DNA of 64,000 nucleotides from Endozoicomonas numazuensis. Its GTDB lineage: Bacteria > Pseudomonadota > Gammaproteobacteria > Pseudomonadales > Endozoicomonadaceae. Within the stretch, counting starts at the first letter, position 1. Each line of letters starts with the position of its first letter. Both the position numbers and the translations under genes were made by a program. Below, one piece after another: positions 44,487 through 53,949 of the stretch. The notes under the pieces are model-generated. The model worked only from the letters and a program-made list of their open reading frames with translations. It had not been told where the DNA came from and ran no database searches. The stretch covers positions 537,845 to 601,844 of the forward strand of contig NZ_JOKH01000001.1 in assembly GCF_000722635.1 (NCBI RefSeq), read 5' to 3'.

Positions 44487-46295
44487 ATGATCCGAATGAT
44501 CAAGAACCTTCTCTTCAGCTTCTGTGCAACTTTCTCACTGGTTGCCTGGAGCGAGGTTCATATCCAGAAGTCGTTCACCCTGATAGGCACCAACAAATAT
44601 CCGGACCACTTCACGCACTTTGCTTATACAAATCCCTATGCACCAAAGGGTGGTCTTTTAAGGCTGGCAAGAACCGGTTCTTTTGATACTCTGAACCCCC
44701 TTAGCCATAAAGGAACCGCTCCCGACTACATGTACTATACCTATGGTACATTATTGACCCGCTCAGCCGACGAGCCACACACGCTGTATCCTTTCCTGGC
44801 TGAAGCCATAGAATACCCTGATGACTTCAGCTGGGTTGCCTTTCATATCAACCCCAAAGCAACATTCAGTGACCACCATCCAGTCACCTCACAAGATGTT
44901 GTATTCACCTTTGAGTTACTGAAAAAGGAAGGCTCACCTTTTCTCAAAAATCTGTATAAAGACATAGTCCGAGTTGAGCAGACCTCTCGCCACCGAGTCA
45001 TTTTTCATCTGGAGAAACCCAGTAAAAAACAGGTCGCCCTGGTCGGATACATGCGGATTCTCCCGCATCATTACTGGCATACAAGAAACTTTCATGATCG
45101 ACAGCTGGATAGCCCCGTAACCAGCGGCCCTCTTGTCGTTAAAAATGTAAAAATGGGGCATAACATCACTTTTGAAAGAATCAAAGATTACTGGGCGGAG
45201 AACCTGCCCAGTCAAAAAGGACGATATAACTTCGACGAAATCCGAGTGGATTATTACCGTGACCACCAGGCGGTGATCGAAGGTTTCAGAGCAGGGCTGT
45301 ATGATGTTTATCAGGAAACAGACATTAACAGATGGCGTCAGTCCTTTAACTTTCCTGCGGTAAGAGAAGGACGAGTTCTGAAAAAAGAAGTCGAGACACT
45401 CTATCCATCTGGCATGAGTGCCATTGCCTTTAATCTCAGGCGGGAAAAATTCAAAAAACCCGAACTTCGCAAAGCCCTGATCATGGCCTTCGACTTTGAA
45501 TGGCTAAACAGCAAACTGCTGAATTCTGATTACCAGCGAACACGGAGCTTTTTTTCCAACTCTCCCCTTTCAGCCACCGGTTTACCTGCTAAAGAAGAAC
45601 TCAAACTGCTCAGACCTTTTCAGGATCAATTACCCAAAGAGCTTTTCGAACAAGCTATCTCACTGCCTGTTTCAGATGGAAGCGGTACAAACAGGGATAA
45701 TAAAAGGAAAGCATTATCTCTATTTAAAAAAGCAGGATACCAGCTAAAAAATGGCAAGATGATAGAAAAGGATTCAGGCAAACCACTCACCCTCAATCTC
45801 ATAACTGATGACCCCAAACAAGAACGGTTATTACTTTCCTACAGTAAGAGTCTTGCTGACCTGGGGATAAATCTGAACATACAATCCCTCGACAAGAGCC
45901 TGTTCCGAAAGAGAGTCAGAGAATTCGATTTTGAACTGGTGGACTGGTACTTCTGGCAATCCACTTATCCAGGCACCGAGCTTTATCATATGTGGAGCAG
46001 TCAAGTTGCGATGGAAAAGCAAAGTGGCAACATTGCCGGTATCAACAACCCAGTGGTTGACTACTTGCTGGCCGAGGCGGCAAAGGCAGACAACTATGAA
46101 ACATTGACTCCCATTATCAGAGCTTTAGATCGGGTATTGATGTGGGGCCACTATGTCATTCCCAAGTGGCACACTCAAACAACACATCTGGCCTATTGGG
46201 ATCATCTTGATCACCCATCACAAGACCGACTCTACTGGCTAGACCTGAACAATTGGTGGTACAAGCCGCCTGCCAAAGACAAAAATCAGCCCTGA
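44487..46295 (+). CDS. Periplasmic oligopeptide-type solute-binding protein, YejA-like
   Basis: I choose ATG 44487 (ATG 44496 is close behind), which opens a signal peptide ending in AWSEV. The 602-residue protein belongs to solute-binding family 5: KYPDHFTHFAYTNPYAPKGGLLRLA and FDTLNPLSHKG are the YejA-type opening, and GLYDVYQETDINRW and YHMWSS occur later. YejA proteins bind peptides for the YejABEF ABC importer, in some species including microcin C. No permease or ATPase genes follow here, so it is an orphan binding protein unless partnered elsewhere. Neighbouring genes also encode exported proteins. Confidence 0.86.
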   Translation: MIRMIKNLLFSFCATFSLVAWSEVHIQKSFTLIGTNKYPDHFTHFAYTNPYAPKGGLLRLARTGSFDTLNPLSHKGTAPDYMYYTYGTLLTRSADEPHTLYPFLAEAIEYPDDFSWVAFHINPKATFSDHHPVTSQDVVFTFELLKKEGSPFLKNLYKDIVRVEQTSRHRVIFHLEKPSKKQVALVGYMRILPHHYWHTRNFHDRQLDSPVTSGPLVVKNVKMGHNITFERIKDYWAENLPSQKGRYNFDEIRVDYYRDHQAVIEGFRAGLYDVYQETDINRWRQSFNFPAVREGRVLKKEVETLYPSGMSAIAFNLRREKFKKPELRKALIMAFDFEWLNSKLLNSDYQRTRSFFSNSPLSATGLPAKEELKLLRPFQDQLPKELFEQAISLPVSDGSGTNRDNKRKALSLFKKAGYQLKNGKMIEKDSGKPLTLNLITDDPKQERLLLSYSKSLADLGINLNIQSLDKSLFRKRVREFDFELVDWYFWQSTYPGTELYHMWSSQVAMEKQSGNIAGINNPVVDYLLAEAAKADNYETLTPIIRALDRVLMWGHYVIPKWHTQTTHLAYWDHLDHPSQDRLYWLDLNNWWYKPPAKDKNQP

Positions 46296-46481
46296 ACCGG
46301 GCCTTGCCACTTCCGGATGAATAACTTGCAGAGCACAAACATGAGTTGTTCACACCCGCTTCTGAATACCCCTTTTTTTGTACGTTTCCCAAACCCTTTC
46401 AACACCTCTCGTTCTATCTCCCCATTCGGGAGCCCACTGCTATATTTCCACCGTTGTAACAATAAAAAGTGATGTCAAAAG

Positions 46482-47264
46482 ATGAAAACCCTCCCTTTCT
46501 GGCTTATCAGCCTTTGTTTTCTGTCTGTTTCAGCAATAAGTCAGGAGCGCCAGCAACTCTTTCAATACTCCACAATCAACAGCCTGCTGGATGGAAACTA
46601 TGATGGACACTTTTCTCTTAAGAAACTGGCTCGAAAGGGGAATTTTGGTCTGGGCACCTACGACAAACTCAATGGCGAACTGATAGCCGTTGATGGACTG
46701 TTCTACCACATTGATGCCGATGGCAAAGCACATCTGGCAACACCGGATATGAAAACCCCTTTTGCCATGGTGAATCATTTCACCACAGAGCTGAGCCAAC
46801 CATTAAAAGAGAACCTTGAGCTGGAGCAGTTGTACCAATATCTGGATAGCCTCATCACTCGCACAAATCATATCCAGGCGATAAGAATTGATGGCACCTT
46901 CAGAAAAATAACCGTCAGCAGCATACCTGCCCAAAGCAAACCTTACCGAAAACTGGCTGAAGTCAACGCCAGAGAGCAGACTTACTTTCACTACAAAAAC
47001 CTTCAGGGAACACTGGTAGGTTATCGATTCCCCGATTATATGGATAACCTCAATATTCCTGGCTACCACTTTCACTTTATTGACGCCAATCGAAAGTTTG
47101 GTGGGCACGTCCTGTCTCTGCTGACAGGGAAAGGTAAAGTTGACATCGACAACCTGCCCCAGTTCAAAATGTTACTCCCTGACGACGAGGCTTTTGCCAA
47201 ACAGGCATTAAACTTCAACAATCAGGAAATGCTTGAGAAAGCTGAAACCAACCAGAAAAAATGA
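46482..47264 (+). CDS. Alpha-acetolactate decarboxylase with signal peptide
   Basis: The 260-residue protein matches BudA/AldC over its mature part: LFQYSTINSLLDGNYDG, GNFGLGTYDKLNGELIAVDG and the zinc-binding GYHFHFIDANRKFGGHVL with three His. The enzyme turns acetolactate into acetoin. Most family members in enterics are cytosolic, but this one begins MKTLPFWLISLCFLSVSAISQ, a clear signal peptide, suggesting export to the periplasm. No acetolactate synthase (budB) or butanediol dehydrogenase lies alongside. Predicted export is seen directly in the sequence; the physiological reason is unknown. Confidence 0.85.
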   Translation: MKTLPFWLISLCFLSVSAISQERQQLFQYSTINSLLDGNYDGHFSLKKLARKGNFGLGTYDKLNGELIAVDGLFYHIDADGKAHLATPDMKTPFAMVNHFTTELSQPLKENLELEQLYQYLDSLITRTNHIQAIRIDGTFRKITVSSIPAQSKPYRKLAEVNAREQTYFHYKNLQGTLVGYRFPDYMDNLNIPGYHFHFIDANRKFGGHVLSLLTGKGKVDIDNLPQFKMLLPDDEAFAKQALNFNNQEMLEKAETNQKK

Positions 47265-47304
47265 CCATCTCTGGCTGAAACAATCAATCAGTACCAACAA
47301 GCCC

Positions 47305-47332
47305 TTGATTTGGGGTTTTGCATCGGTAGAAT
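47305..47332 (+). promoter_or_regulatory. Candidate promoter of the pyrBI operon
   Basis: TTGATT (47305-47310) and TAGAAT (47327-47332) are 16 bp apart and upstream of the leader ORF and attenuator. Confidence 0.5.
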
Positions 47333-47477
47333 ACCCGGCAATTTGCCTCAGGAAGCTTGCCACCCGGCACAGGCTTCTTTAACTTAGGCATAATGACTAT
47401 TGAACGAATACCGCTTTGATCAGTTGAGCCACAAAGCGGTTTCGAGCTATAACAACTACCGCATTGGACACTTGCGA

Positions 47478-47738
47478 ATGACATCTGAGACTGGCTGTTT
47501 TGATAGACATGTACGCCTGATCAGGGTGCCAACTGGCATCAGCAGTGATCCGTTTTTCAAAAAAAGCCCCTTGATCAGGGGCTTTTTTTTGGCTTGTGTT
47601 TTTACTGACAATGGAAGTGCAGTTTTCCCAGACTCTGCCACCATTTTCATATTCTACGATGAGTCCCATTGCCGACTCATGGTTATTGAGCACCAGCCCC
47701 CTATCTTCCACCATTACTCAGAAACAGGTAACTCTTGA
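47478..47738 (+). CDS. Putative leader peptide of the pyrBI operon
   Basis: An ORF of 86 codons from ATG 47478 ([17 protein letters not shown]) runs through the attenuator hairpin, and its TGA overlaps the pyrB ATG by one base. In E. coli the 44-codon pyrL leader is translated while RNA polymerase pauses at U-rich positions, so that UTP shortage stops formation of the terminator. Here U-rich stretches (CCGTTTTTC) likewise lie just before the hairpin. The ribosome-binding site is weak and the frame is open upstream to 47400. That it works as a leader is inferred from position. Confidence 0.5.
   Translation: MTSETGCFDRHVRLIRVPTGISSDPFFKKSPLIRGFFLACVFTDNGSAVFPDSATIFIFYDESHCRLMVIEHQPPIFHHYSETGNS
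47559..47590 (+). terminator. pyrBI attenuator (intrinsic terminator within the leader)
   Basis: AAAAAAAGCCCCT, a five-base loop and AGGGGCTTTTTTTT form a strong hairpin followed by eight T residues. It lies 148 bp upstream of pyrB and in the middle of the leader ORF, where E. coli pyrBI has its UTP-responsive attenuator. Confidence 0.8.
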
Positions 47739-48658
47739 TGGAAAACCAGCTCTATCTGAGGGACATTATTTCCATAGCAGACCTGAATCGCTCAGACCTT
47801 GAACTGATTCTGGACACTGCTGCTCAGCTTAAAACAACGCCACGGCCTGATCTGTTAAAGGGCAAAGTGGTTGCCAGCTGCTTCTTTGAAGCCTCTACCC
47901 GCACCCGTCTTTCCTTTGAAACCGCTGTTCAAAGACTGGGGGGCACCCTGATTGGTTTTTCAGATAGCAGCAACACGTCAGCCAAAAAAGGAGAAACACT
48001 GGCAGATTCCGTTAAAATCATCAGCTCCTACACCGATGCTTTTGTCATGCGCCACCCGCAAGAAGGCGCTGCACGCCTGGCTTCTGAATTCTCCAACGTT
48101 CCTATCATCAACGGGGGCGATGGCGCCAATCAGCACCCGACTCAAACTTTGCTGGATCTGTTCAGTATCAAGGAATGTCAGGGAGCTCTGGATGACCTGA
48201 CCATCACTTTTGTCGGCGACCTGAAATACGGCAGAACGGTTCACTCACTGGTTCAGGCCATGTCCTTGTTCGGAGCAAAATTCAACTTTATTGCGCCGGA
48301 TGCTCTCTCGATGCCCGATTACCTGTTGGAAGAGCTGGATGAAAAAGGCATTGAGTACCGCAAAGCTGAGAGCATAGAAGAGGTCGTGCCTGAGTCTGAC
48401 ATCATCTACATGACCCGGGTTCAAAAAGAACGCTTTGACGAAACCGAATATAAACACATGGCCTCTAAATATATTCTGGGAGTTGAAAGCCTGAAAGAAG
48501 CGAGGAAAAACCTCAAGATTCTTCACCCTCTGCCCCGAGTCGACGAGATTGAAGTGGCAGTGGACAACACGCCCCACGCTTACTATTTCCAGCAGGCAGA
48601 AAATGGGGTTTATGCTCGTCAGGCTCTACTGGCTCTGGTTTTAAATGAAAGCATCTGA
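47738..48658 (+). CDS. pyrB: Aspartate carbamoyltransferase catalytic subunit
   Basis: The enzyme makes carbamoyl-aspartate, the first committed step of pyrimidine synthesis. The product is 306 residues from ATG 47738 with AGG 9 nt upstream. Motifs include the carbamoyl-phosphate loop [26 protein letters not shown], the [10 protein letters not shown] segment and the aspartate-binding HPLPRVDEI. pyrI follows 13 bp downstream, so the enzyme is the regulated class B type dodecamer with allosteric ATP and CTP control. The leader ORF stop overlaps the start codon. Confidence 0.97.
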   Translation: MENQLYLRDIISIADLNRSDLELILDTAAQLKTTPRPDLLKGKVVASCFFEASTRTRLSFETAVQRLGGTLIGFSDSSNTSAKKGETLADSVKIISSYTDAFVMRHPQEGAARLASEFSNVPIINGGDGANQHPTQTLLDLFSIKECQGALDDLTITFVGDLKYGRTVHSLVQAMSLFGAKFNFIAPDALSMPDYLLEELDEKGIEYRKAESIEEVVPESDIIYMTRVQKERFDETEYKHMASKYILGVESLKEARKNLKILHPLPRVDEIEVAVDNTPHAYYFQQAENGVYARQALLALVLNESI

Positions 48659-48671
48659 GGAAGACACAACA

Positions 48672-49127
48672 ATGACTAACAAGCTTCAGGTTGAGGCCAT
48701 CCGCAAAGGCACCGTCATTGACCACATCCCTGCTGGTCAGGGTGTTAAAATCCTGGATCGTCTGCACCTGCTGGACTCCGATGTCAGTATCACGGTGGGT
48801 TTCAACCTGCCCAGCAAGGCTCAGGGACGTAAGGATATTATCAAAGTCACTGACCTCAAGTTTACAGAGCAGGAAGCCAACCAGCTGGCCCTTTTTGCTC
48901 AAGGCGCCACCATTAATGTCATCGACGAATACAGCGTCGTCGACAAGTTCAACATGACGGTGCCTGAAACACTGAGAGGGGCTTTTCCCTGCCCGAACTC
49001 AAACTGCATTACTCACAACGAACCTGTGAGCAGTTATTTCTACCTGAGGGAACAAAACGACGATATACGTCTGAAGTGTCATTACTGCGAAAAGTCATTC
49101 AGTAAAGATATCGTTTCCGAACTCTGA
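48672..49127 (+). CDS. pyrI: Aspartate carbamoyltransferase regulatory subunit
   Basis: From ATG 48672 (GAGGAAG 8 nt upstream) the product is 151 residues. The allosteric N-terminal domain includes KLQVEAIRKGTVIDHIPAGQG, followed by a zinc domain with four cysteines in FPCPNSNCITH and LKCHYCEKSF. It binds CTP and ATP and holds catalytic trimers together. Overlapping or nearby longer frames in the region are shadows. An intrinsic terminator follows. Confidence 0.97.
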   Translation: MTNKLQVEAIRKGTVIDHIPAGQGVKILDRLHLLDSDVSITVGFNLPSKAQGRKDIIKVTDLKFTEQEANQLALFAQGATINVIDEYSVVDKFNMTVPETLRGAFPCPNSNCITHNEPVSSYFYLREQNDDIRLKCHYCEKSFSKDIVSEL

Positions 49128-49135
49128 TGACAGGT

Positions 49136-49170
49136 AAGGTTCTGACCCATTCAACGGGTCAGAACCTTTA
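49136..49170. terminator. Terminator after pyrI
   Basis: AAGGTTCTGACCC and GGGTCAGAACCTT form a perfect 13 bp stem around a 7 nt loop. It can act on both strands, as the convergent gene on the minus strand ends 2 bp away. Confidence 0.85.
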
Positions 49171-49171
49171 A

Positions 49172-51415
49172 TCATTGAGCTTTCAAAAGAACCGCGCCTT
49201 CATAGCCGGCCATGGAGATTGAACTGACAGGCTCTCCCAAGCGGCCATCAAAATACACTCTTCTATAAAGACCTGGCAGCTGAACGACCGACGAATAACT
49301 CTGTTGAAACTCAGCATTATGTCCAAAGAAATCTGTTCTGTAGAGCACCAGACCTTTGCTGTACTCTCTGGCCAGAATCATTTCAGCAGGCCCCCCAGGT
49401 ACAATCTCCCGGCTACTCCTTTGCAGATAAAACAAATTTGATGGCTCAATATCCAACAGCCCACCGGGGAAATAGTTGCTAACCAGTTGAGTCTGGTTGG
49501 AATACCCGACGATGGCATAGTCCGTCACTTCATTTTTCGCCATATAGGCGACAGGTTCACGATTTCCTGGCAGAGTGCTGACAGGGACTCCTATATCCAC
49601 AGAGAGCATGGCTTCAGGCAAGTACGCCATGTTTTTCGGAATACCTGCCTGATAGTAATTGGTTGAGCGGGTATTTTTACTGCCATAACTGAATATACGA
49701 TTCCAGACGTGCAGGTAGGTTTTTCCCGGAACATTCAGCAGGTAATACTGAGCGAGAGAAGATTCTATATCTTTCTCCCAGTTCTCACGGGTATTCCCCA
49801 GCCTGTGAACCCTGCCACCTTCATTGATCATGGCGGCCAGAATGGACCAACGGTCTTGTCTGGAAAGGGCAAATGTGTCCCAGGCCTTACTGAGCCCAAA
49901 CCAGCCACTGAACCCCAGGCTTGGTCGAATCAAACCTTCTCGTAAAAATATACTGAATGAAGGAATAAAAGCACTGGCACCCTCTGCAGACCAGAGGTTC
50001 ACCATCGAAATATTCGCACCAATAAAACTGCCCGAGTTAATCCTGATGGTTTCCAGTGTCTTGATGAAAGACTCTTGATAAAGAGCCTGAGCCTGAGGAG
50101 AGTTCACCGTATGAGGCATCTCTCTCAAACGGCCTCCTGAATGAGGGAAAAACTCATTATTCAACAACCTGAAAAGATCATCGTTGTATGCACCGTTAAG
50201 CTTCAGCTCTCCCCAACTTTGTTTGTAATAATCTCCCAACAAATCGGCCAGGAGTGGGTTTTGCAAGTTAGGCCGTATCCAGGAAGAACGTGAACTCCAC
50301 ATTTTTCCCAAGGGCACAACCCGGGATTCCCACTCAAAACGCGCACTGGCAAAGGCATTGCTTCTCTGACCAAATTCAACATCATCAATATAACCGTCGC
50401 CATTGAGATCGTTGGCTGGATCCCAGCCAGGAATTCGCCTGACAGAAACCTGCTGACCTTTCGGATTGAATGCCTTGTAGTTCGAGTTAATGGAACTGAC
50501 GGGGACGCTATACACCTCTGGCATCCAGTCTTTGACCCGAATATTCGCTAATCTGGGCGGTGTACCTGTCCCCTCTTTCCAAAGTAAACGAACCAGATAA
50601 TAACGACCTTCATTAATCAGCATTCTTTTTCCGAAGTAAGGACCTCCACCGTACGTCTTGCCCGAACCATCATGGGTGGCAGCTCTTTTCCAGTCGGCAG
50701 GGGGTGTCCAGCTGATAACACCACTTCGACGCAGGTTATCAGTGCCATCTTTGACAACCATCTGGCTCCAGCCACTGACCAGTCCACCCGACATTGAGGA
50801 CGGGTATTCTACAACCAGCTCCCCGGAGCCTGAGACGGAAGACAGATCCAGCTCAAGTTGATCAAACTTCTCAAATAAATAGACATAAAGCCCCCCACCG
50901 GTTGCAGAATGCTTCCATACCGGTTTGTCATAAGGGGGCTTTTGATAGATAAGAAATCCTGCATGGTCAGGCTGAACAGTCCAGCCGACAATACTGGGGA
51001 TCCTGCCAAAAGGCGTTTTACTGCCATCAGCAGGGTCTTCAATCAACAAGTCCGTGTCTTCTGAGAAATGTAAAAAAAGTGATTCATAAGACTCTCGACG
51101 ACTCTCTGTGCGAGCCCTGAGATACATTTCCAAATCGGTAGGAGAAAACTCCAGCTTCTGGTTGTACATATAACCCAGAGAGTAAGGTCCGTTGCTCTCA
51201 CCTTCCCCAGCACCCAAAACCAGATCAGCCCTCTGCTGCTCCCAAATTTTTACTGACTCGCCGGTGGGAAAGCGTTTCAGCCACTCACTCTGTTCTGGCG
51301 CCTCATGATTACCCGGCAGAATCCAGGCAACCCCTGCCGATGGATAGAATCGACCCGCCAGAGCCTCCAAAGTAAATAAGCCTGCCAGCAGTAGCATCCA
51401 TGCATTCTTAAACAC
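49172..51415 (-). CDS. Large secreted protein of unknown function with a calcium-loop motif
   Basis: The 747-residue protein begins MFKNAWMLLLAGLFTLEALAG, a signal peptide. Around residue 340 is NDLNGDGYIDDVEF, which fits an EF-hand/dockerin-type calcium loop with D-N-D-Y-D-E ligands. The first 300 residues look beta-rich with Trp/Gly patches (GWTVQPDHAGFLIYQKPP), possibly a carbohydrate-binding module. The C-terminal half resembles large glycoside hydrolase folds, with several Trp and acidic residues, but I recognise no family motif. Extracellular polysaccharide binding or cleavage is a guess. The gene is monocistronic, convergent with pyrI. Confidence 0.7.
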   Translation of the reverse strand: MFKNAWMLLLAGLFTLEALAGRFYPSAGVAWILPGNHEAPEQSEWLKRFPTGESVKIWEQQRADLVLGAGEGESNGPYSLGYMYNQKLEFSPTDLEMYLRARTESRRESYESLFLHFSEDTDLLIEDPADGSKTPFGRIPSIVGWTVQPDHAGFLIYQKPPYDKPVWKHSATGGGLYVYLFEKFDQLELDLSSVSGSGELVVEYPSSMSGGLVSGWSQMVVKDGTDNLRRSGVISWTPPADWKRAATHDGSGKTYGGGPYFGKRMLINEGRYYLVRLLWKEGTGTPPRLANIRVKDWMPEVYSVPVSSINSNYKAFNPKGQQVSVRRIPGWDPANDLNGDGYIDDVEFGQRSNAFASARFEWESRVVPLGKMWSSRSSWIRPNLQNPLLADLLGDYYKQSWGELKLNGAYNDDLFRLLNNEFFPHSGGRLREMPHTVNSPQAQALYQESFIKTLETIRINSGSFIGANISMVNLWSAEGASAFIPSFSIFLREGLIRPSLGFSGWFGLSKAWDTFALSRQDRWSILAAMINEGGRVHRLGNTRENWEKDIESSLAQYYLLNVPGKTYLHVWNRIFSYGSKNTRSTNYYQAGIPKNMAYLPEAMLSVDIGVPVSTLPGNREPVAYMAKNEVTDYAIVGYSNQTQLVSNYFPGGLLDIEPSNLFYLQRSSREIVPGGPAEMILAREYSKGLVLYRTDFFGHNAEFQQSYSSVVQLPGLYRRVYFDGRLGEPVSSISMAGYEGAVLLKAQ

Positions 51416-51651
51416 TGTTTTTACCTGTTGCGATAAACCTGGTCCACCCAGATGGGCACCTGATTATCATGTGTTCGGCCATCACTGACAGCTCATAAGG
51501 AACCATCTCCCTGTGACCTATGTCTAATGGCTGCATTACGTGATTTTTAGTATATTTAGAACTGTTTCTCATGAAAAAGAGACCATTTGACCACACTTAC
51601 CGGATTTTCATGACTAACAGAGTCCACAGCATCTGATCAGTGAGGTTGCCG

Positions 51652-51969
51652 ATGGAATTAGCACCAGCGCAATGCATTATGAGCCTGATGACTCAGGGAC
51701 CCGAAAAGAGCCCGGAGCCGGATACGCTGGCCGCCAGAAACCAGAAGTTTGCTGAAGAAGCGAGTTTTTTCTTCACTTTCTTCAAAAATCGCCTCCTCAG
51801 ACCTATGCCAGATCAGCCATTAATGCTGATGCTGTACAAATCAAAACTGCGTAGAAAACAAAGAAAGGTCAGTAAAAAAGACAAGCTCGACAACCTCTAT
51901 ATGCGCAAGAGAAAGAGTGAAGCGCAGGAAAACCAGTCTGATAGCGACACGGATGAGCAATCAGTTTAG
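51652..51969 (+). CDS. Small basic protein of unknown function
   Basis: ATG 51652 is preceded by GAGG at 6 nt; a GTG at 51640 is also in frame. The product is 105 residues: a Met-rich start, a short aromatic segment ASFFFTFFKNRLL, a very basic middle (LRRKQRKVSKKDKLD) and an acidic tail of Ser/Asp. Such charged, non-globular composition suggests nucleic-acid binding or a disordered effector, but no family is recognised. The gene lies alone between a secreted-protein gene and rhlB. Confidence 0.45.
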   Translation: MELAPAQCIMSLMTQGPEKSPEPDTLAARNQKFAEEASFFFTFFKNRLLRPMPDQPLMLMLYKSKLRRKQRKVSKKDKLDNLYMRKRKSEAQENQSDSDTDEQSV

Positions 51970-52197
51970 CAATCAACCGCCAGATACCTTAGAATCCTCG
52001 TGATATGCCGCAGCCTTGTGAATCCGGTTTCCTGCGGCGCATTACTGCTGAACAGGAGCCTGACCGGGAACAGGCTGGTTCCTGAAGGCCAACCTCTCTT
52101 TCTGTTTGCCCAATTTTTACTGTAAGGGCGGAGATACCGGTCATCAGCAGACTACATCCCCGGTTCCGAGATACTCTCAGGACAAGTCAGCCAATCG

Positions 52198-53658
52198 TTG
52201 GAGACCGGGATACCGATACCGTATTGGAACGAGATTAAAGCATTGAGTGGATTACTAGGTCTGTTCAGAAAGAAAAAAGAGCCTTCAGCAGGTGGACAAA
52301 AGTCCTCCCCGACGCCTGAAAGCTCTTCCCGCAAGTCTCAGGGGGGGAAGAAAAACACCCAATCCTCCAGAGGCAACTCCAAAAACCCCAAATCCCAGAA
52401 CACAGCTCGCCGAAACCACCCCCGCAGCTCTCATCGCTCTACCCATAAAAAGCCTGAGCCCTCCTGGGATATCAGCCAGTTCCAGGTAGAACCAGAGCAG
52501 GGTAAAACCCGCTTTCATGACTTCGAGCTGCCTGACCCACTGATGAGAGCTATTCAGGAACTTGGATTCAAATACTGCACACCGATTCAAGCCGAAGTAC
52601 TGGGTAGTACGCTGGCTGGACGAGATGCCATTGGTAAAGCCCAAACCGGCACCGGTAAAACAGCTGCTTTTCTGGTCAGTACGATCAAACAGCTGATTGA
52701 TATCCCTCCGCCGGATCAACGCTACCTTGGGGAGCCTCGTGCCGTCATCATTGCCCCCACCCGGGAGCTGGCTCTACAAATTGGTCAGGACGCTGAAGGT
52801 CTGACTAAACATCTGCCGCTGAATGTACTGACAGTTGTCGGCGGCATGGACTACGACAAACAGCGAAGTCGCATGAGCAGTGGCTTTGTCGACATTCTTG
52901 TGGCCACACCTGGCAGACTGCTGGATTACTGCGAACGTAAAGACCTTCATCTCGATCTAATAGAAACACTGATCATAGATGAAGCGGATCGCATGCTGGA
53001 TATGGGCTTTATTCCACAGGTTCGTCGCATTATTCGCATGACACCTCGTCCTGGCGATCGTCAAACCCTTTTGTTCTCCGCCACCTTCACCGAAGAGGTT
53101 TTGAGGTTGGGTGAGCAATGGACCTGGAAACCTGTCAAAGTTGAAATTGAGCCTGATAGTGTCGCAACAGAGACAGTTGATCAGAAGGTTTATATTGTTA
53201 CCAATGAGCAGAAAGTCCCTCTTTTGATCAACCTGATCAATCAGAACAACCTTGAACGGGTTATCGTATTCACCAACCGCAGAGACGAAACCCGTCGATT
53301 GACTGAAAAGCTGCAAAAGAAAGGACTTAAGGCCGATCAGATTTCTGGTGAAGTTCCACAGAAGAAACGCCTCAAGACTCTGGATAACTTCAAGAATGGC
53401 AGGCTGACGGTTCTGGTCGCCACGGATGTAGCCGGACGTGGTATTCATATTGAAGGGATCAGCCACGTGATTAACTACAACCTGCCAGAAGATCCGGAAG
53501 ATTATGTTCACCGCATTGGCCGGACAGGACGAGCAGGCGCCACGGGCACCAGTATCAGTTTCGCCTGTGAAGAAGACTCATTCCTGATCCCTGATCTGGA
53601 AGAAATGCTGGGTGCCAAACTCAATCTGGAATACCCACCTGAAGAACTGCTGAAGTAA
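52198..53658 (+). CDS. rhlB: DEAD-box RNA helicase, RhlB-like
   Basis: All helicase motifs are present: Q-motif [12 protein letters not shown], Walker [24 protein letters not shown]-box [16 protein letters not shown] in LFSATFT, and [10 protein letters not shown] near the end. RhlB unwinds RNA, often within the RNA degradosome with RNase E. An N-terminal extension of about 85 residues is basic, Ser/Lys/Gln rich and likely disordered. No ATG occurs in frame at the beginning: TTG 52198 or TTG 52243, the latter nearer the usual RhlB N-terminus, are the candidates, so the start is uncertain. Confidence 0.88.
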   Translation: METGIPIPYWNEIKALSGLLGLFRKKKEPSAGGQKSSPTPESSSRKSQGGKKNTQSSRGNSKNPKSQNTARRNHPRSSHRSTHKKPEPSWDISQFQVEPEQGKTRFHDFELPDPLMRAIQELGFKYCTPIQAEVLGSTLAGRDAIGKAQTGTGKTAAFLVSTIKQLIDIPPPDQRYLGEPRAVIIAPTRELALQIGQDAEGLTKHLPLNVLTVVGGMDYDKQRSRMSSGFVDILVATPGRLLDYCERKDLHLDLIETLIIDEADRMLDMGFIPQVRRIIRMTPRPGDRQTLLFSATFTEEVLRLGEQWTWKPVKVEIEPDSVATETVDQKVYIVTNEQKVPLLINLINQNNLERVIVFTNRRDETRRLTEKLQKKGLKADQISGEVPQKKRLKTLDNFKNGRLTVLVATDVAGRGIHIEGISHVINYNLPEDPEDYVHRIGRTGRAGATGTSISFACEEDSFLIPDLEEMLGAKLNLEYPPEELLK

Positions 53659-53672
53659 CCAGACCTTCCCTC

Positions 53673-53708
53673 TCGACAGCGAATTTTTGTATGAAGATTC
53701 GCTGTCGA
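53673..53708. terminator. Hairpin after rhlB
   Basis: TCGACAGCGAAT and ATTCGCTGTCGA form a perfect 12 bp stem around 12 nt, 15 bp after the stop. It lacks a T-run; a second small hairpin with seven T residues (about 53752-53778) may complete termination. Confidence 0.6.
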
Positions 53709-53949
53709 CGACGGCTTGAGATTTAATAAAAAAGTTATATAAAAGAAAAAATTAGAACCTTTTAAGTTCTTTTTTTAGCAGAAATAGAAATGTAATCCTC
53801 TAAGTTTAGAATTATTCCGTCCTTATTAAAATAACTAATTCGGTATTTTGAATTTTTTATTTCTGTTAGCAATTTAAACTTGCTGACTGGCCTCTTTTCG
53901 ATAAAAATCAAATATGAGAGATCCAAAAAAACGGACGAGGAAGACGCCT

